Part shown: piece after piece, positions 40,099 to 51,515 of the stretch
Position numbering within the stretch: the stretch's first letter is position 1
How the letters are laid out: every line of letters begins with the position of its first letter
Assembly (NCBI RefSeq): GCF_028640845.1
Contig: NC_080540.1
Span: 282,428,524 to 282,492,523 of the forward strand
Length of the DNA: 64,000 nucleotides
Reading direction: 5' to 3'
Source of the DNA: Ahaetulla prasina
Lineage: Eukaryota > Chordata > Lepidosauria > Squamata > Colubridae
Notes under the pieces: model-generated
What the model saw: only the letters and a program-made list of their open reading frames with translations
The model's database searches: none
Told to the model about the DNA's origin: nothing
Made by a program: the position numbers and the translations under genes

Positions 40099-40170
<72 letters not shown>
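39361..40170. repeat. Large compound microsatellite (TTTC, TTCC, CT, ATCT)
   Basis: Blocks of (TTTC)n, (TTCC)n, (CT)n and (ATCT)n alternate for 0.8 kb. A higher-order unit of about 255 bp is repeated: the phrase CTCGCTAGCTAGCTATCATT occurs at about 39625 and 39881, followed each time by the same ATCT/GTCT pattern. The long stop-free frames here are artefacts. Confidence 0.95.
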
Positions 40171-40174
40171 CCAG

Positions 40175-41260
40175 CTGTGCATAAATCAGAACATCAAGAA
40201 TGTTTCCTTCATTTCCACCAGAAGGAAGAAGCAAGTGGAAGCAGGAATAAGAAAGCAGGATTTTGCAGAAGCAGGAACTGAGGATGGAGGAGAGATAATG
40301 AATTTTTTTAGGAGTAGCCTAAAAAGAAAACATAGGGGGAAGAACAAACAGGGTACTGTCTGGCACAAGCAATGAAGATATCAGGAGTTTTTCAAGTTCT
40401 TCACACCAGGAGCTGGGTGGCACTGGTAGAATGCCTTTTTTTAAAAAAAAAAAGGAAAGAAAGAAAGGGGGAAAAAAAACCCAGAGTTGAAAAGACAACA
40501 TATTAGGAACATTGTACCAGCTATTCACGGGCACTACTGGGTTCCCCAAATTACACAGCAACTGGGATGGGGCACAATGCTCCCCAGCTGGAGACTTTGA
40601 GCATCCGTGGTTGCCACTACAATGTGGATGACCTGCTGTTTGAAACCAGGACAAAAGGTCTCCCCAAGACTTACTGGTTCGACCCCGCCCACCCCCCCTT
40701 TTTCAAAGCAACCAGCTCTTTTCTCTTTTTTCCTCCCATAATAAAAACAGACTTGCCCAACAATACTAGGAAGAGCAGGGCAACTGGTGGGAAGAATTAA
40801 TTGATGGAAACAAAGCCTATTAGTCCTTTAACCACATGTGGGCAGAAGCTTAGGGGAAACACTGCCAATCTTGGTTTAGGAGGAGATCAGCCAGGCTGGG
40901 ATTTTCAGGTTAAAACGACCTCCCTGCCAGCCTCCGGCAGCAGTTTGTTCTGTTCTTTACACGAGTTTCACTTTATGTAGTTTACTTTTTTTTACATTCA
41001 GTTTCTCCTCCCCCCGCAATATTGTTAGTTGCCCTGAGGAGAAAACTAAGATGCCTATCCAATTATTTTCATCCTTTTTTCCTGATAGCAAGCCGGCATC
41101 TATGAGCGAAAGCCTTTCTCTGCTACTTTCCTGACATCAAGATAGACTGCCCCAAATGTGGAGGTTCTATTACTTGATTTTAAAAGGAATTAGGCATCAC
41201 TTTCTGTCCATCTGCATCTACAAGGGATGTATATGTTATATTCTTTCCCAACCCCCCAAA
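40175..41260. other. Unannotated spacer
   Basis: A and T homopolymers but no recognisable element or gene. The 77-codon frame near 40567 has no supporting features. Confidence 0.45.
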
Positions 41261-41261
41261 A

Positions 41262-41420
41262 CTTGAAGCTTAAACTATCTACTGTTGACCTCACCCCATT
41301 CCTAAGAGGTCTGTAAGGGGTGTGCATAAGTGCACCAGCATGCCTACCGTCCCTGTCCTAATATTTTTTTTACTTTTTTCATGTATCCAAATTATTTATT
41401 TATTTATTTTGTCACAATGG
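41262..41420 (+). mobile_element. LINE 3' UTR fragment, family A
   Basis: CTACTGTTGACCTCACCCCA TTCCTAAGAGGTCTGTAAGG, then GCATGCCTACCGTCCCTGTCC, ending in (TTTA)n. It matches the 3' end of the copies at 42540-44750. Confidence 0.75.
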
Positions 41421-41582
41421 TATATATAAGCATAAGCATGAAATAACTATATGATATATAAGCATATATATAAGCATAAGTATGTAATAACTATATAAAA
41501 TTTGGATACAATCAAAGGGAACATTAGGACAGGAATGGTAGGCATGTTGGTGCTCTGATGCACGCCCCTTATAGTATATATA

Positions 41583-41692
41583 TATGTCTTTGGTTGTTCG
41601 GGTTTTCTCCCGTGTAAGATTGGAAGTGTCTTGGCGACGTTTCGACGAAGTCTCATTCGTCATCTTCAGGCTGAAGGTGTTTACAGCTTCGT
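41583..41692 (-). mobile_element. Penelope-type repeat with hammerhead-like motif
   Basis: On the minus strand: CTGAAGA (41669-41663), T, GACGAA, loop TGAGAC, TTCGTC, GAAA (41643-41640), then ACGTCGCCAAGACACTTCC and TCTTACACGGGAGAAAACCC. Against the copy at 32808 both sides of the stem change together (G-C to A-U). Confidence 0.65.
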
Positions 41693-42109
41693 ATTCTAGG
41701 AGAATATATATATTCTCATAGCTGTTTCTTCCTTTAACTGCTGGTGGGGGTTTGAACTGATTGCTAAATAAATAAATAAATCTTTGTGAGTGAGATTTGT
41801 TTGGACTTGGAATCTAAACAGAGGAAGATCTAGTTGGACGGAAACTTGCCAAGGATTCCAGGTCCATGAACCAGACTAGGAGAAAGACATGACAAATCAT
41901 TTTGATATTTTGCCAAAAAAAGAAAAAAGTTATATTAAGCGTGTTTATGTAGTCGCCAAAAATTGAGTTTAATTCAAAGGAGCTGTGCATCATACACAGA
42001 GAGACATAATTCTGCAGCATTTTATCAATCTAGATCAGAGGTTTCCAAACTAGACAACTTTAAGATTTGTGGACTTTAGCTTCCAGAATTCCTCAGCCAG
42101 CGATTAAAG

Positions 42110-42604
42110 TTGTCAGGTCTGGAGACCCCTGATTTAGATGGACAGCATATGGTGCCTTATCACTTTTTAATCATAAGAACATATCAAGAACATGACCATA
42201 TCAATACAATTGAACGTGTCCAGAAATATTTTACAAGAAGAGTTCTCCATTCCTCTGGAAACAATAAAATACCCTATCCCACCAGACTTGAAATCCTAGG
42301 CTTAGAAAACTTGGAACTCCGTCGCCTTCGACAAGACCTAAGTTTAACTCACAGAATCATCTATTGTAATGTCCTTTTTGTTAAAGACTACTTCAGCTTT
42401 AATTGCAATAATACTAGAGCAACCAATAGATTTAAACTTAATGTCAACCGCTTTAATCTAGATTGCAGAAAATATGACTTCTGTAACAGAATCATCAGTG
42501 CTTGGAACACTTTACCTGACTCTGTGGTCTCTTCCCATAATCCTAAAAGCTTTAACCAAAAACTTTCTACTATTGACCTCACCCCATTCCTAAGAGGACC
42601 ATAA
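42110..42604 (+). pseudogene. LINE RT C-terminal fragment, copy 1 (family A)
   Basis: The 164-codon frame includes HINTIERVQKYFTRRVLH, LEILGLENLELRRLRQDL and NRIISAWNTLPDSVVSS, the C-terminal region of a CR1/Rex-group non-LTR reverse transcriptase. The first dozen codons come from the adjoining MITE, not the LINE. Equivalent frames are at 43125-43580 and 44063-44557. Confidence 0.75.
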
Positions 42605-43124
42605 GGCGTGCATAAGCGCACAAACGTGCCTACCGTTCCTGTCCTATTGTTTTTCTTTTCTTCTTCCTATATATATATTATATAGTTTATATTTATACTT
42701 TTACCTGTTATCTTATATATGATGGACAAATAAATAAATAAATAAATAAATAAATAAATCTTTGTGAGTGAGATTTGTTTGGACTTGGAATCTAAACAGA
42801 GGAAGATCTAGTTGGACGGAAACTTGCCAAGGATTCCAGGTCCATGAACCAGACTAGGAGAAAGACATGACAAATCATTTTGATATTTTGCCAAAAAAAG
42901 AAAAAAGTTATATTAAGCGTGTTTATGTAGTCGCCAAAAATTGAGTTTAATTCAAAGGAGCTGTGCATCATACACAGAGAGACATAATTCTGCAGCATTT
43001 TATCAATCTAGATCAGAGGTTTCCAAACTAGACAACTTTAAGATTTGTGGACTTTAGCTTCCAGAATTCCTCAGCCAGCGATTAAAGTTGTCAGGTCTGA
43101 GACCCTGATTTAGATGGACAGCAT

Positions 43125-43580
43125 ATGGTGCCTTATCACTTTTTAATCATAAGAACATATCAAGAACATGACCATATCAATACAATTGAACGTGTCCAGA
43201 AATATTTTACAAGAAGAGTTCTCCATTCCTCTGAAAACAATAAAATACCTTATCCCACCAGACTTGAAATCCTAGGCTTAGAAAACTTGGAACTCCGTCG
43301 CCTTCGACAAGACCTAAGTTTAACTCACAGAATCATCTATTGTAATGTCCTTCCTGTTAAAGACTACTTCAGCTTTAATTGCAATAATACTAGAGCAACT
43401 AATAGATTTAAACTTAATGTCAACCGCTTTAATCTAGATTGCAGAAAATATGACTTCTGTAACAGAATCATCAGTGCTTGGAATACTTTACCTGACTCTG
43501 TGGTCTCTTCCCATAATCCTAAAAGCTTTAACCAAAAACTTTCTACTATTGACCTCACCCCATTCCTAAGAGGACCATAA
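43125..43580 (+). pseudogene. LINE RT C-terminal fragment, copy 2
   Basis: Same frame as copy 1 apart from two-base losses in the MITE part near 43100 and a few substitutions. Confidence 0.75.
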
Positions 43581-44062
43581 GGCGTGCATAAGCGCAGAAA
43601 CGTGCCTACCGTTCCTGTCCTATTGTTTTTCTTTTCTTCTTCCTATATATATATTATATAGTTTATGTTTATACTTTTACCTGTTATCTTATGTATGATG
43701 GACAAATAAATAAATAAATAAATAAATAAATAAATCTTTGTGAGTGAGATTTGTTTGGGCTTGGAATCTAAACAGAGGAAGATCTAGTTGGACGGAAACT
43801 TGCCAAGGATTCCAGGTCCATGAACCAGACTAGGAGAAAGCCATGACAAATCATTTTGATATTTTGCCAAAAAAAAAAAAAGTTATATTAAGCGTGTTTA
43901 TGTAGTCGCCAAAAATTGAGTTTAATTCAAAGGAGCTGTGCATCATACACAGAGAGACATAATTCTGCAGCATTTTATCAATCTAGATCAGAGGTTTCCA
44001 AACTAGACAACTTTAAGATTTGTGGACTTTAGCTTCCAGAATTCCTCAGCCAGCGATTAAAG

Positions 44063-44557
44063 TTGTCAGGTCTGGAGACCCCTGATTTAGATGGACAGCA
44101 TATGGTGCCTTATCACTTTTTAATCATAAGAACATATCAAGAACATGACCATATCAATACAATTGAACGTGTCCAGAAATATTTTACAAGAAGAGTTCTC
44201 CATTCCTCTGGAAACAATAAAATACCCTATCCCACCAGACTTGAAATCCTAGGCTTAGAAAACTTGGAACTCCGTCGCCTTCGACAAGACCTAAGCTTAA
44301 CTCACAGAATCATCTATTGTAATGTCCTTCCGGTTAAAGACTACTTCAGCTTTAATTGCAATAATACTAGAGCAACTAATAGATTTAAACTTAATGTCAA
44401 CCGCTTTAATCTAGATTGCAGAAAATATGACTTCTGTAACAGAATCATCAGTGCTTGGAACACTTTACCTGACTCTGTGGTCTCTTCCCATAATCCTAAA
44501 AGCTTTAACCAAAAACTTTCTACTATTGACCTCACCCTATTCCTAAGAGGACCATAA
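44063..44557 (+). pseudogene. LINE RT C-terminal fragment, copy 3
   Basis: Same frame as copy 1. This copy has the complete LINE 3' end, with TATATATGTTTATATACTAT and TTGTTGTGACAAAATAAATA before the (AAAT)n tail at 44722-44780; the other two end earlier at GATGGACAAATAAATA. Confidence 0.75.
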
Positions 44558-44724
44558 GGGGCGTGCATAAGCGCAGAAACGTGCCTACCGTTCCTGTCCT
44601 ATTGTTTTTCTTTTCTTCTTCCTATATATATATATATATGCTTATACCTCCTTATATTTACCCATATATGTTTATATACTATATAATCTTTTGTATGATT
44701 CCTACATATATTGTTGTGACAAAA

Positions 44725-44779
<55 letters not shown>

Positions 44780-44869
44780 ACAAACATGTCAAGCAATAGG
44801 AAAGTCTGTCTGAATGTCAGGTGCTTGATCTACTATATCAGGGCTATGTCCCTTTGAAAACTAATTTGG

Positions 44870-45097
44870 AAGGAGTGCTTCAGTAGGGTTTCCTGCCTAA
44901 GCAGGGGATGGACTAGAACAGGGGTCTCCAACCTTAGTAAATTTAAGGTTTGTGGACTTCACCTCCCAGAGTTCCTCAGCTAGCAAAGGAACTCTGGGAG
45001 TTGAAGTCCACAAGCCTTAAAGTTACTAAAGTTGGAGACTCCTTGACTAGAAGACCTCTAAGGTCCTTTCCAACTCTGTTATTCTATTCTATTCTAA
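44870..45097 (+). mobile_element. CR1 3' end interrupted by a foldback hAT MITE
   Basis: CR1 text CCTAAGCAGGGGATGGACTA is split by a MITE at 44919-45044 with exact duplication GACTAGAA on both sides, then resumes with GACCTCTAAGGTCCTTTCCA ACTCTGTTATTCTATTC. Confidence 0.85.
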
Positions 45098-45099
45098 GT

Positions 45100-45945
45100 A
45101 TAGAATCAGAAGGATCATCAATGTCATCTATTCACCTCTATACCCCCAGGAGATTTTGGGAACTGAAGCCCACACATCTTAAAGCTGCCAAGGTTAAGAA
45201 ATACAACTGTACGAGTTTCTTGAAAAACGATCGTTCAGTCTTGAAGAATTCCAATGAACAAAAGCTCATGCATCTCATGGGCCAGCTGGTCTACCAGCTT
45301 ATAGCTCATAGGATTGAAGAAGTTCCTCCTGAGGTCCAGCTCCCTGCTAAACAGTAGGGGTTTGAAGCTGTAGCCCTTTAATTACATTCTCAATGGAAAG
45401 AGATCTGCCAAACAATTAAATGACTTCTCAAGGCTATCCCTATGCTCGATATTTCATAAGAATCTCAGAAGGAAAAATGTTCAAAAGGTCTAGTCCAAAG
45501 AGTAGTGTTCCACGGTATAATATGACTGAAGAAAAGCAAACTCAGTTTAGGATAGGTTTATAGAAGTATGATTTCTGGATTTCTAAATCATAAAAAAAGA
45601 ATAGCTCTCTTCTGCTTTATCCCAGATCCCATCCCACATACTCTCCCTGTTTAAGAAAGAACAATGTAGAGAACATGGGAAAATTGCTAGAAATGGCAAA
45701 GAGGGTAGCTGGGGAGAAGACCAAAGGTGAAGGAGATTATTGTACTTTTATAATACGTGAAGGACAGAAACAACCCCCCACAATCCCTCCACAGAAGTAG
45801 GGTAATACTTGTCCTACCATTCCAGAATAGAAGAGGTAGAATCCGGGGTGTTCCAAGGGAAGGAGTAAAAAGAGACCTGTTTATAGATTGGTTCCTTTTT
45901 TTATCCAGTTTTTTAAATTAATTTTAAATTAATCCGGGGTCCTTG
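45100..45945. other. Unannotated spacer
   Basis: It includes a trace of a foldback MITE near 45150-45205. No gene seen. Confidence 0.45.
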
Positions 45946-45949
45946 GTTG

Positions 45950-46095
45950 CTCCCAGAGCTTGGTTGTTTGATTGCAGACATTTCGTTACCAAACTAGGTA
46001 ACATCATCAGAGCTCATTTTCAACGCCGACTGTTTTTAACTTTTGAAACTGTTCTGTTGTTGTTTTATGAGGTTGTAGAGTCTCTCGAGAGTGAA
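45950..46095 (-). mobile_element. Penelope-type repeat with intact hammerhead-like core
   Basis: On the minus strand: CTGATGA (46010-46004), T, GTTACC, loop TAGTTT, GGTAAC, GAAA (45984-45981), then TGTCTGCAATCAAACAACC. The core heptamer is canonical and stem II pairs perfectly. There is one extra base after the heptamer. Confidence 0.65.
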
Positions 46096-46326
46096 AGGGG
46101 TCACATATACATTTAATAAAGAAAGAAAATAAGTAAATAAAGGATTAATAAAAATGGTGACCACAATTGTGTGACTCAAACCCACCTTTTTTTTTTTTTA
46201 CATCCATCATGGAATAGTGAATTTAGGTAGAGAGTTAACACTCCCCTGCCCCTCTGTTTCCAACTCAGAGGCTTCTGCAGACTTAGCAGGATGGGGGCGC
46301 TTTGACCTGTCCAGATTCACCTGCTC

Positions 46327-46569
46327 CAGTGGTGAAATCCAATTTTTTTTACTACCGGTTCTGTGGGCGTGGCTTGGTGGGTGTGGCAGGGAAGGCTACT
46401 GCAAAATTCCCCTTCCCTCCCCACTCCTGGGGGAAGGATATTGCAAAATCTCTATTCCTACCCCACTCTGGGGCCAGCCAGAGGTGGTATTTGCCTGTTC
46501 TCCAAACTGCTCAAAATTTCCGCTACTGGTTCTCCAGAACCTGTCAGAACCTGCTGGATTTCACCCCTG
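46327..46569. mobile_element. hAT MITE (ACCGGTT family)
   Basis: The ends are CAGTGGTGAAATCC and GGATTTCACCCCTG. Flanks ACCTGCTC and ATCTGCCC match in 6 of 8 bases. Confidence 0.75.
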
Positions 46570-47776
46570 ATCTGCCCAGCTCAGCCAAAATGGCAGAAAA
46601 GCACCATCTGGTTGATTGATGAGAGAGAATTTTTGAATTCTTTCCCTGGGTGTCTTTCAGCAAAGACTGGGCACAGAATGGCTCCGTGTGACTCAGTGAT
46701 TCAATCTCTTCTCACAATTAATTACACACACAGCCGCCTTCCTTTTTTTTTTTTTGGTTCTGCGCATGCGTGGGGAATGGAGGCTCGCGGCTGAGTCGGG
46801 AGACAGCGAGGGACATTTTACCTTGAGAATGGAGGCTTCCTGAGACTCGCCGAGCCGCCTATACCCCCTGACCCGCTGGATTGTCACCCCAGCAGCCGAG
46901 GAGGTTTCTGGACCCTCTCGGGTTAGCGGCTGCTGAGAACGGGCAGGGGGCGGCGGCGGCGGCGGCCCTTCCGTTTGGCGCGGCCTGCTGCGAACGGCCT
47001 GCTGCAGGCGGCCTGTGGTCGGACGGCTGTTTTTCGGCCTGTTTTTCGGCCCGGGAAAACAGCGGCCCGTGAAAATAGCGGGCGGCTGTCTTCCGGCCTG
47101 TGGCCTGCTGGCGACCTGCTGCTTCCTGATTCGGACGTCTTGGACTGGCGTCCCTGGCACCGGACGGGTCCATCTCCCCAGCAGCCCGGATGTTTGGGCT
47201 GCTGAGGTTTGTGTCCGCGCGGAGGTGGTGGACACGAAGACCGGGCCTGTTGGGAGTCTGCAGATGGTGGCGGCCATGGCGCCGGCGGTTGAGGGCGACG
47301 GGTGGAAGGACACGGCCCCCGCCCCGGTTTGTCTATCGGCGCCTGGTCTGCTGAGTTTACATCTACGCCCACCCTCATCATCGGTGTCGGAAGTTTGGAC
47401 GAGACCGCGGCATGGACATAAGGCCGCTGGGGTGAGCTTTGAGAACCGCGCCCCTCTCGATCCCATATACTATGCTCCTTGCTGGGTCATTGTTGCTTCG
47501 ACGGGTTTTGAACTCCCCCCGCCTTGTTTGAAGAGGTGGGGGAGGGGATTCCACCCGGTTTTGTAAGAGCTGTCGGGGGTTTCCCTTTCCGGGAATTGAC
47601 AGTGCCAGCGATGGTTGGGGACGATGGCGCCTCTCACCTTCTTGCCATATGGGTGTTGGCCTATTTTTGACTTTGACTTTCCATCGGACAAAGGGGCCTC
47701 CCATTGGTTGGACCAGCTATTCTTGCCTTGTCCATTCTGAGGAAATGACTTTCTCTCGCTGTCTCTACTTTTCAAC

Positions 47777-48973
47777 ATGCGATACTCCGCACATGAACTC
47801 CTCTGCCTGCGAGGTGCCCCCGCCTCGCAGGAATGGCCCTCTGCACTACCAAGGGCCGGCCTCAATGACGGGTTTTGGGACCCACAGAGGTGGCATGCGT
47901 CGAGGAAGAGCCTTTGGGGATTTTTAAATAGGGAATTTTTAAAGGGGGGGAGGGCAAGGGCGGGTGATGGGGGAAACCCGTCGGGGAGGGTATGTCCAGT
48001 CCTAGCGCGCGCTCACGACATTATTTTAGCTGGTCCGAAGACAGGAGGGGAGGGGTTTGAACAGAGCAGAGAATATCATTCCATCTGTACGGTAAGTGGG
48101 AGGGGCAGATATGGCGGAGGCAGGGGGCCATATCGTTCTTTGGGAGCACGTGGTCGATGTTTAAAGGCGATCACGTGCTCCGCCCCCAGTCCCTACTGCC
48201 CCGGATGGTCAAGATCCTCAGAGCTCGGGCCTCGGCTGATGCTCTGCAATGCCCGGTCCGTGGTTAATAAGGCTCCCCTGATTTGCGATCTGATTCAGGG
48301 GAGTCCGGACCTTATGGGCATTACAGAGACCTGGTTGGGCACAGAAGGGGTGTACCCTGGTAGAACTGTGCCCGCCGGGTTTCTGTGCATTCCATCAGCC
48401 GAGGCCCAGGGTAGGGGTGGCGGGGTGGCGGTTGTGATTAGAGAGAGTCTGGAGCCAAGGGAGTCCACTGTTCCTCAGATAGCTGGCTGTGAATCCCTCC
48501 TTGTGAAGTGGGGCCATCGTAATCAGATGGGGTTGTTGATCACGTACCTGGCTCCTTGCTGCGTGACTACAGCCCTACCTGAGCTACTGGAGGTGCTTGC
48601 TGGCGTGGCGGTTGAGATCCCCAGACTTTTGGTCTTGGGAGATTTCAACTTGCCATCGGCCGGCTTGTCATCAACAGTGGTTCAGGAGTTCCAGGCCTCC
48701 ATGACGGCCTTGGACCTGATTCAAGTAACTGATGGCCCTACACACATCGGGGGAGGCACGCTAGACTTGATTTTTATCTCTGGTCAGTGGGTTAATGATC
48801 TGGAATTAGGAGATATAGTGAAAGAACCATTGTCATGGTCGGATCATTTTCCTTCGCCTAGACTTTCGAACCGCTGCTCACCACCGCAGGGAGACGGAGC
48901 CGATGCGTTGGTTCCGTCCCAGGCGCCTGATGGACCCGGAGAGGTTTCTGACGGAGCTTGGGCCGTTTCCTGA
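47777..48973 (+). pseudogene. L2 endonuclease region
   Basis: The frame holds the endonuclease from about 48236, with the strand-cleavage residues in NARS, ETWL, GDFN and SDHF all visible. Before that the frame reads through probable 5' UTR, so the real start is unclear. After SDHF near 48850 it leaves the family consensus because of a frameshift, so the last 40 codons are not genuine. Confidence 0.75.
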
Positions 48974-50374
48974 GGATCTTACCCACGGCACGACTGAAGA
49001 ACTAGTTGCGGCTTGGGATCGGGCCGCGGCTGGGGCTTTGGACCGTGTCGTGCCTTTGCGGCCTCTGACCCGGCGCAGATCTCAATTGGCTCCCTGGTTC
49101 TCCGGGGAGCTGAGAGAGATGAAACGCCGGAGAAGACGCCTAGAGAGTGTTTGGAGGTCCAGCAGGTCCGAGGCTGATCGGACACTAGTGAGGTCCTTTA
49201 CCAGGACTTACCTAGTGGCAATGAGGGAGGCGAAACGCTCCTACGTTTCCACCCTCATTGCGTCGGCAGATAACCGCCCGGCCGCCCTGTTTCGGGTGAC
49301 CCGTTCCCTCCTTCAACAAGAGGGGCGGGATGACCCCTTGCAGGGTCGAGCCGAGGAGTTTAACGGTTATCTATACGATAAAATCGTTCAGCTTCGTGAT
49401 GGTTTGGACCATGATTGCGATGATTCAGCTGAGGTGACAGAGACTCGTCTTGTTGAGGTTATTTGGGATGAGTTTGATTCTGTGGCTCCCGAGGACGTGG
49501 ACAGGTTGCTGGGGAGGTTGCATGCGACCACGTGTTTACTGGACCCGTGTCCTTCCTGGTTAGTACTGGCTGCTCAGGAAGTGACACGAGGCTGGTTCCA
49601 GGGGATTATAAATGCTTCTTTAGTTGAAGGGGTTTTCCCCGCCGCCTTGAAGGAGGCGGTGGTGAGACCTCTCCTGAAGAAGCCTTCCCTGGACCCAGCT
49701 ATTTTGGGAAATTATCGTCCAGTCTCCAACCTTCGCTTTTCGCGAAGGTTGTAGAGAGTGGTTGCATGGCAGCTTCCCCGGCACCTGGAGGAAGCTGTCT
49801 ATCTAGACCCGTTCCAGTCCGGCTTCCGGCCCGGTTATAGCACGGAGACGGCTTTGGTCGCGTTGGTGGATGACCTCTGGAGGGCCAGGGACAGGGGCTG
49901 TTCCTCTGCCTTGGTCCTATTAGATCTTTCAGCGGCTTTTGATACCATCGACCATGGTATCCTGCTGCGCCGGTTGGAGGGATTGGGAGTGGGAGGCACC
50001 GTTTATCGGTGGTTCTCCTCCTATCTCTCTGACCGGCCGCAGTCGGTGTTGACAGGGGGGCAGAGGTCGTCCTCGAGGGGCCTCACTTGTGGGGTACCCC
50101 AGGGGTCGATTCTCTCGCCTACCCTGTTCAACATCTACATGAAGCCGCTGGGTGAGGTCATCAGTGGGTTCGGGTGAGTTACCATCTGTACGCTAATGAC
50201 ACCCAGCTGTACTTTTCCACCCGGACCACCCCAACGAAGCGGTCGAAGTGCTGTCCCGGTGCCTGGAAGCCGTACGGGTCTGGATGGGGAGAAACAGACT
50301 CAAGCTCAATCCCTCCAAGACGGAGTGGCTGTGGATTCCGGCACCCCGGTACAGTCAGGTGCATCCGCAGCTGA
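48903..50374 (+). pseudogene. L2 reverse transcriptase region, frameshifted
   Basis: The linker and RT domains are open from 48903 to 49754 and 49758 to 50177, and continue one frame over from 50174. The break near 49745 corresponds to a small deletion relative to the copy at 855-880. In the active site the motif reads YANDTQLY: the first of the two catalytic Asp is Asn, so the enzyme would be dead even in one frame. The other copy in the window, near 1313-1335, keeps ADDTQLY. Confidence 0.8.
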
Positions 50375-50390
50375 CTGTTGAAGCGAGTTA

Positions 50391-51030
50391 GTGGCCCCAA
50401 AGGAGGTGGTTCGCAACTTGGGCGTCCTCCTGGATGGCCGGCTGTCCTTTGAGGAACATCTGGCAGCCGTCACCAGGAGGGCTTTTTACCAAGTTCGCTT
50501 GGTTCGCCAGTTGCGTCCCTTCCTTGACCGGGATGCCTTATGCACGGTCACTCACGCTCTGGTTACGTCTCGGCTGGATTATTGCAATGCTCTCTACATG
50601 GGGCTGCCCTTGAGGTGCACCCGGAGGCTGCAGTTAGTCCAGAATGCAGCTGCGCGAGTGGTAATGGGAGCCGCTCGAGGCTCCCACGTAACACCTCTGC
50701 TCCGTAGTTTGCACTGGCTTCCTGTGGTCTTTCGGCAAGATCCTGGTTACCACCTTTAAAGCGCTCCATGGCTTAGGACCCGGGTACTTACGAGACCGCC
50801 TGCTGTTACCGTATGCCTCCCATCGACCCGTACGCTCTCACAGAGAGGGCCTTCTCAGGGTGCCGTCCGCCAAACAATGTCGGCTGGCGGCTCCCAGGGG
50901 TAGGGCCTTCTCTGTGGGAGCACCGACGCTCTGGAACGAACTCCCCCCTGGCTTACGTCAAGTTCCTGATCTTCGGACCTTCCGTCGTGAGCTAAAAACA
51001 TACTTATTTATTCAAGCAGGACTGGCATAA
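50391..51030 (+). pseudogene. L2 reverse transcriptase C-terminal region, frameshifted
   Basis: The open part 50391-50759 has RNLGVLLDGRLSFEEHL and SRLDYCNALYMGLP, L2 thumb and C-terminal blocks. After a frame change near 50755 the text continues with WNELPPGL-like codons and ends before the stop near 51029. Confidence 0.75.
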
Positions 51031-51244
51031 ATAGTGATTTTAAATTGGGGTTTTAGAGATTTTAAACATTTGTAAATTTTTTAATTTTTAAATTATCGGC
51101 CATTTATTAATAGTTTCTTTTAATTTCTTTTAATTGTATATACTCTGTATTTTATTTCGGCTGTACACCGCCCTGAGTCCTTCGGGAGAAGGGCGGTATA
51201 AAAATCTAATAAAACTAAACTAACTAAACTAAACTAAACTAACA

Positions 51245-51515
51245 CCACTAGATCTTTTGCACTTGCATCTTTATTATGCTTTAATAATAATTTATATAAT
51301 AATTTAATAATAATTTAATAATAATTTATTATTATTAGAATGTTTTATCCAATTATTTATTTCTATGGGATGTAACATTTAATTTCGTATCCGGGAATGA
51401 TTAGCGAATAGTGTTGGTTTTTAAAGTTGTACCGGCTTTTACAGAGAATCAAAGGGAAGGGAAGAGAATAAAAATCCATAGAAAGCCTGCACTTTTAAAT
51501 ATATTTTATTTTTTT
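51245..51515. other. AT-rich spacer
   Basis: Runs of AATAATTT but no element recognised. Confidence 0.5.

Larger units (their letters stand above)
41781..44760 (+). repeat. Three tandem copies of a 977-bp unit ending in a LINE 3' end
   Basis: The unit starts TCTTTGTGAGTGAG at 41781, 42759 and 43735. Each holds flank sequence, a foldback hAT MITE (first at 42036-42131, flanks ATCTAGAT and ATTTAGAT), a LINE RT C-terminal frame, its 3' UTR and an (AAAT)n tail. Copies differ by a few substitutions. Confidence 0.92.
46770..51242 (+). mobile_element. L2-clade LINE, near full length, inactivated
   Basis: A GC-rich 5' region (46770 to about 47770) precedes the protein region. An apurinic-type endonuclease follows (CNARSVVNKAPLICDLI, GITETWLG, VLGDFNLPSAG, SDHF; about 48236-48850), then reverse transcriptase (FQSGFRPGYSTETAL, LDLSAAFDTIDH, CGVPQGSILSPTLFNIY; 48900-50400) and the C-terminal region to about 51030. 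The 3' UTR has the CCGCCCTGAGTCC hairpin and ends in (ACTAA)n. The element uses at least three frame changes (near 48860, 49745 and 50177). The exact left end is uncertain. Confidence 0.85.

Noticed and set aside
39219..40184. Frames rich in Phe-Leu-Ser or Lys-Glu-Arg repeats
   Set aside because: Translations of the compound microsatellite; the same applies at 52364-52939 and 62628-62986.
40567..40800. 77-codon frame in the intergenic region
   Set aside because: No start context, domain or splice sites, and it lies between repeat blocks.
46693..47466. 257-codon minus-strand frame and 183-codon + frame (47015-47566)
   Set aside because: GC-rich 5' region of the L2 LINE; stop-free by composition, no recognisable domain.
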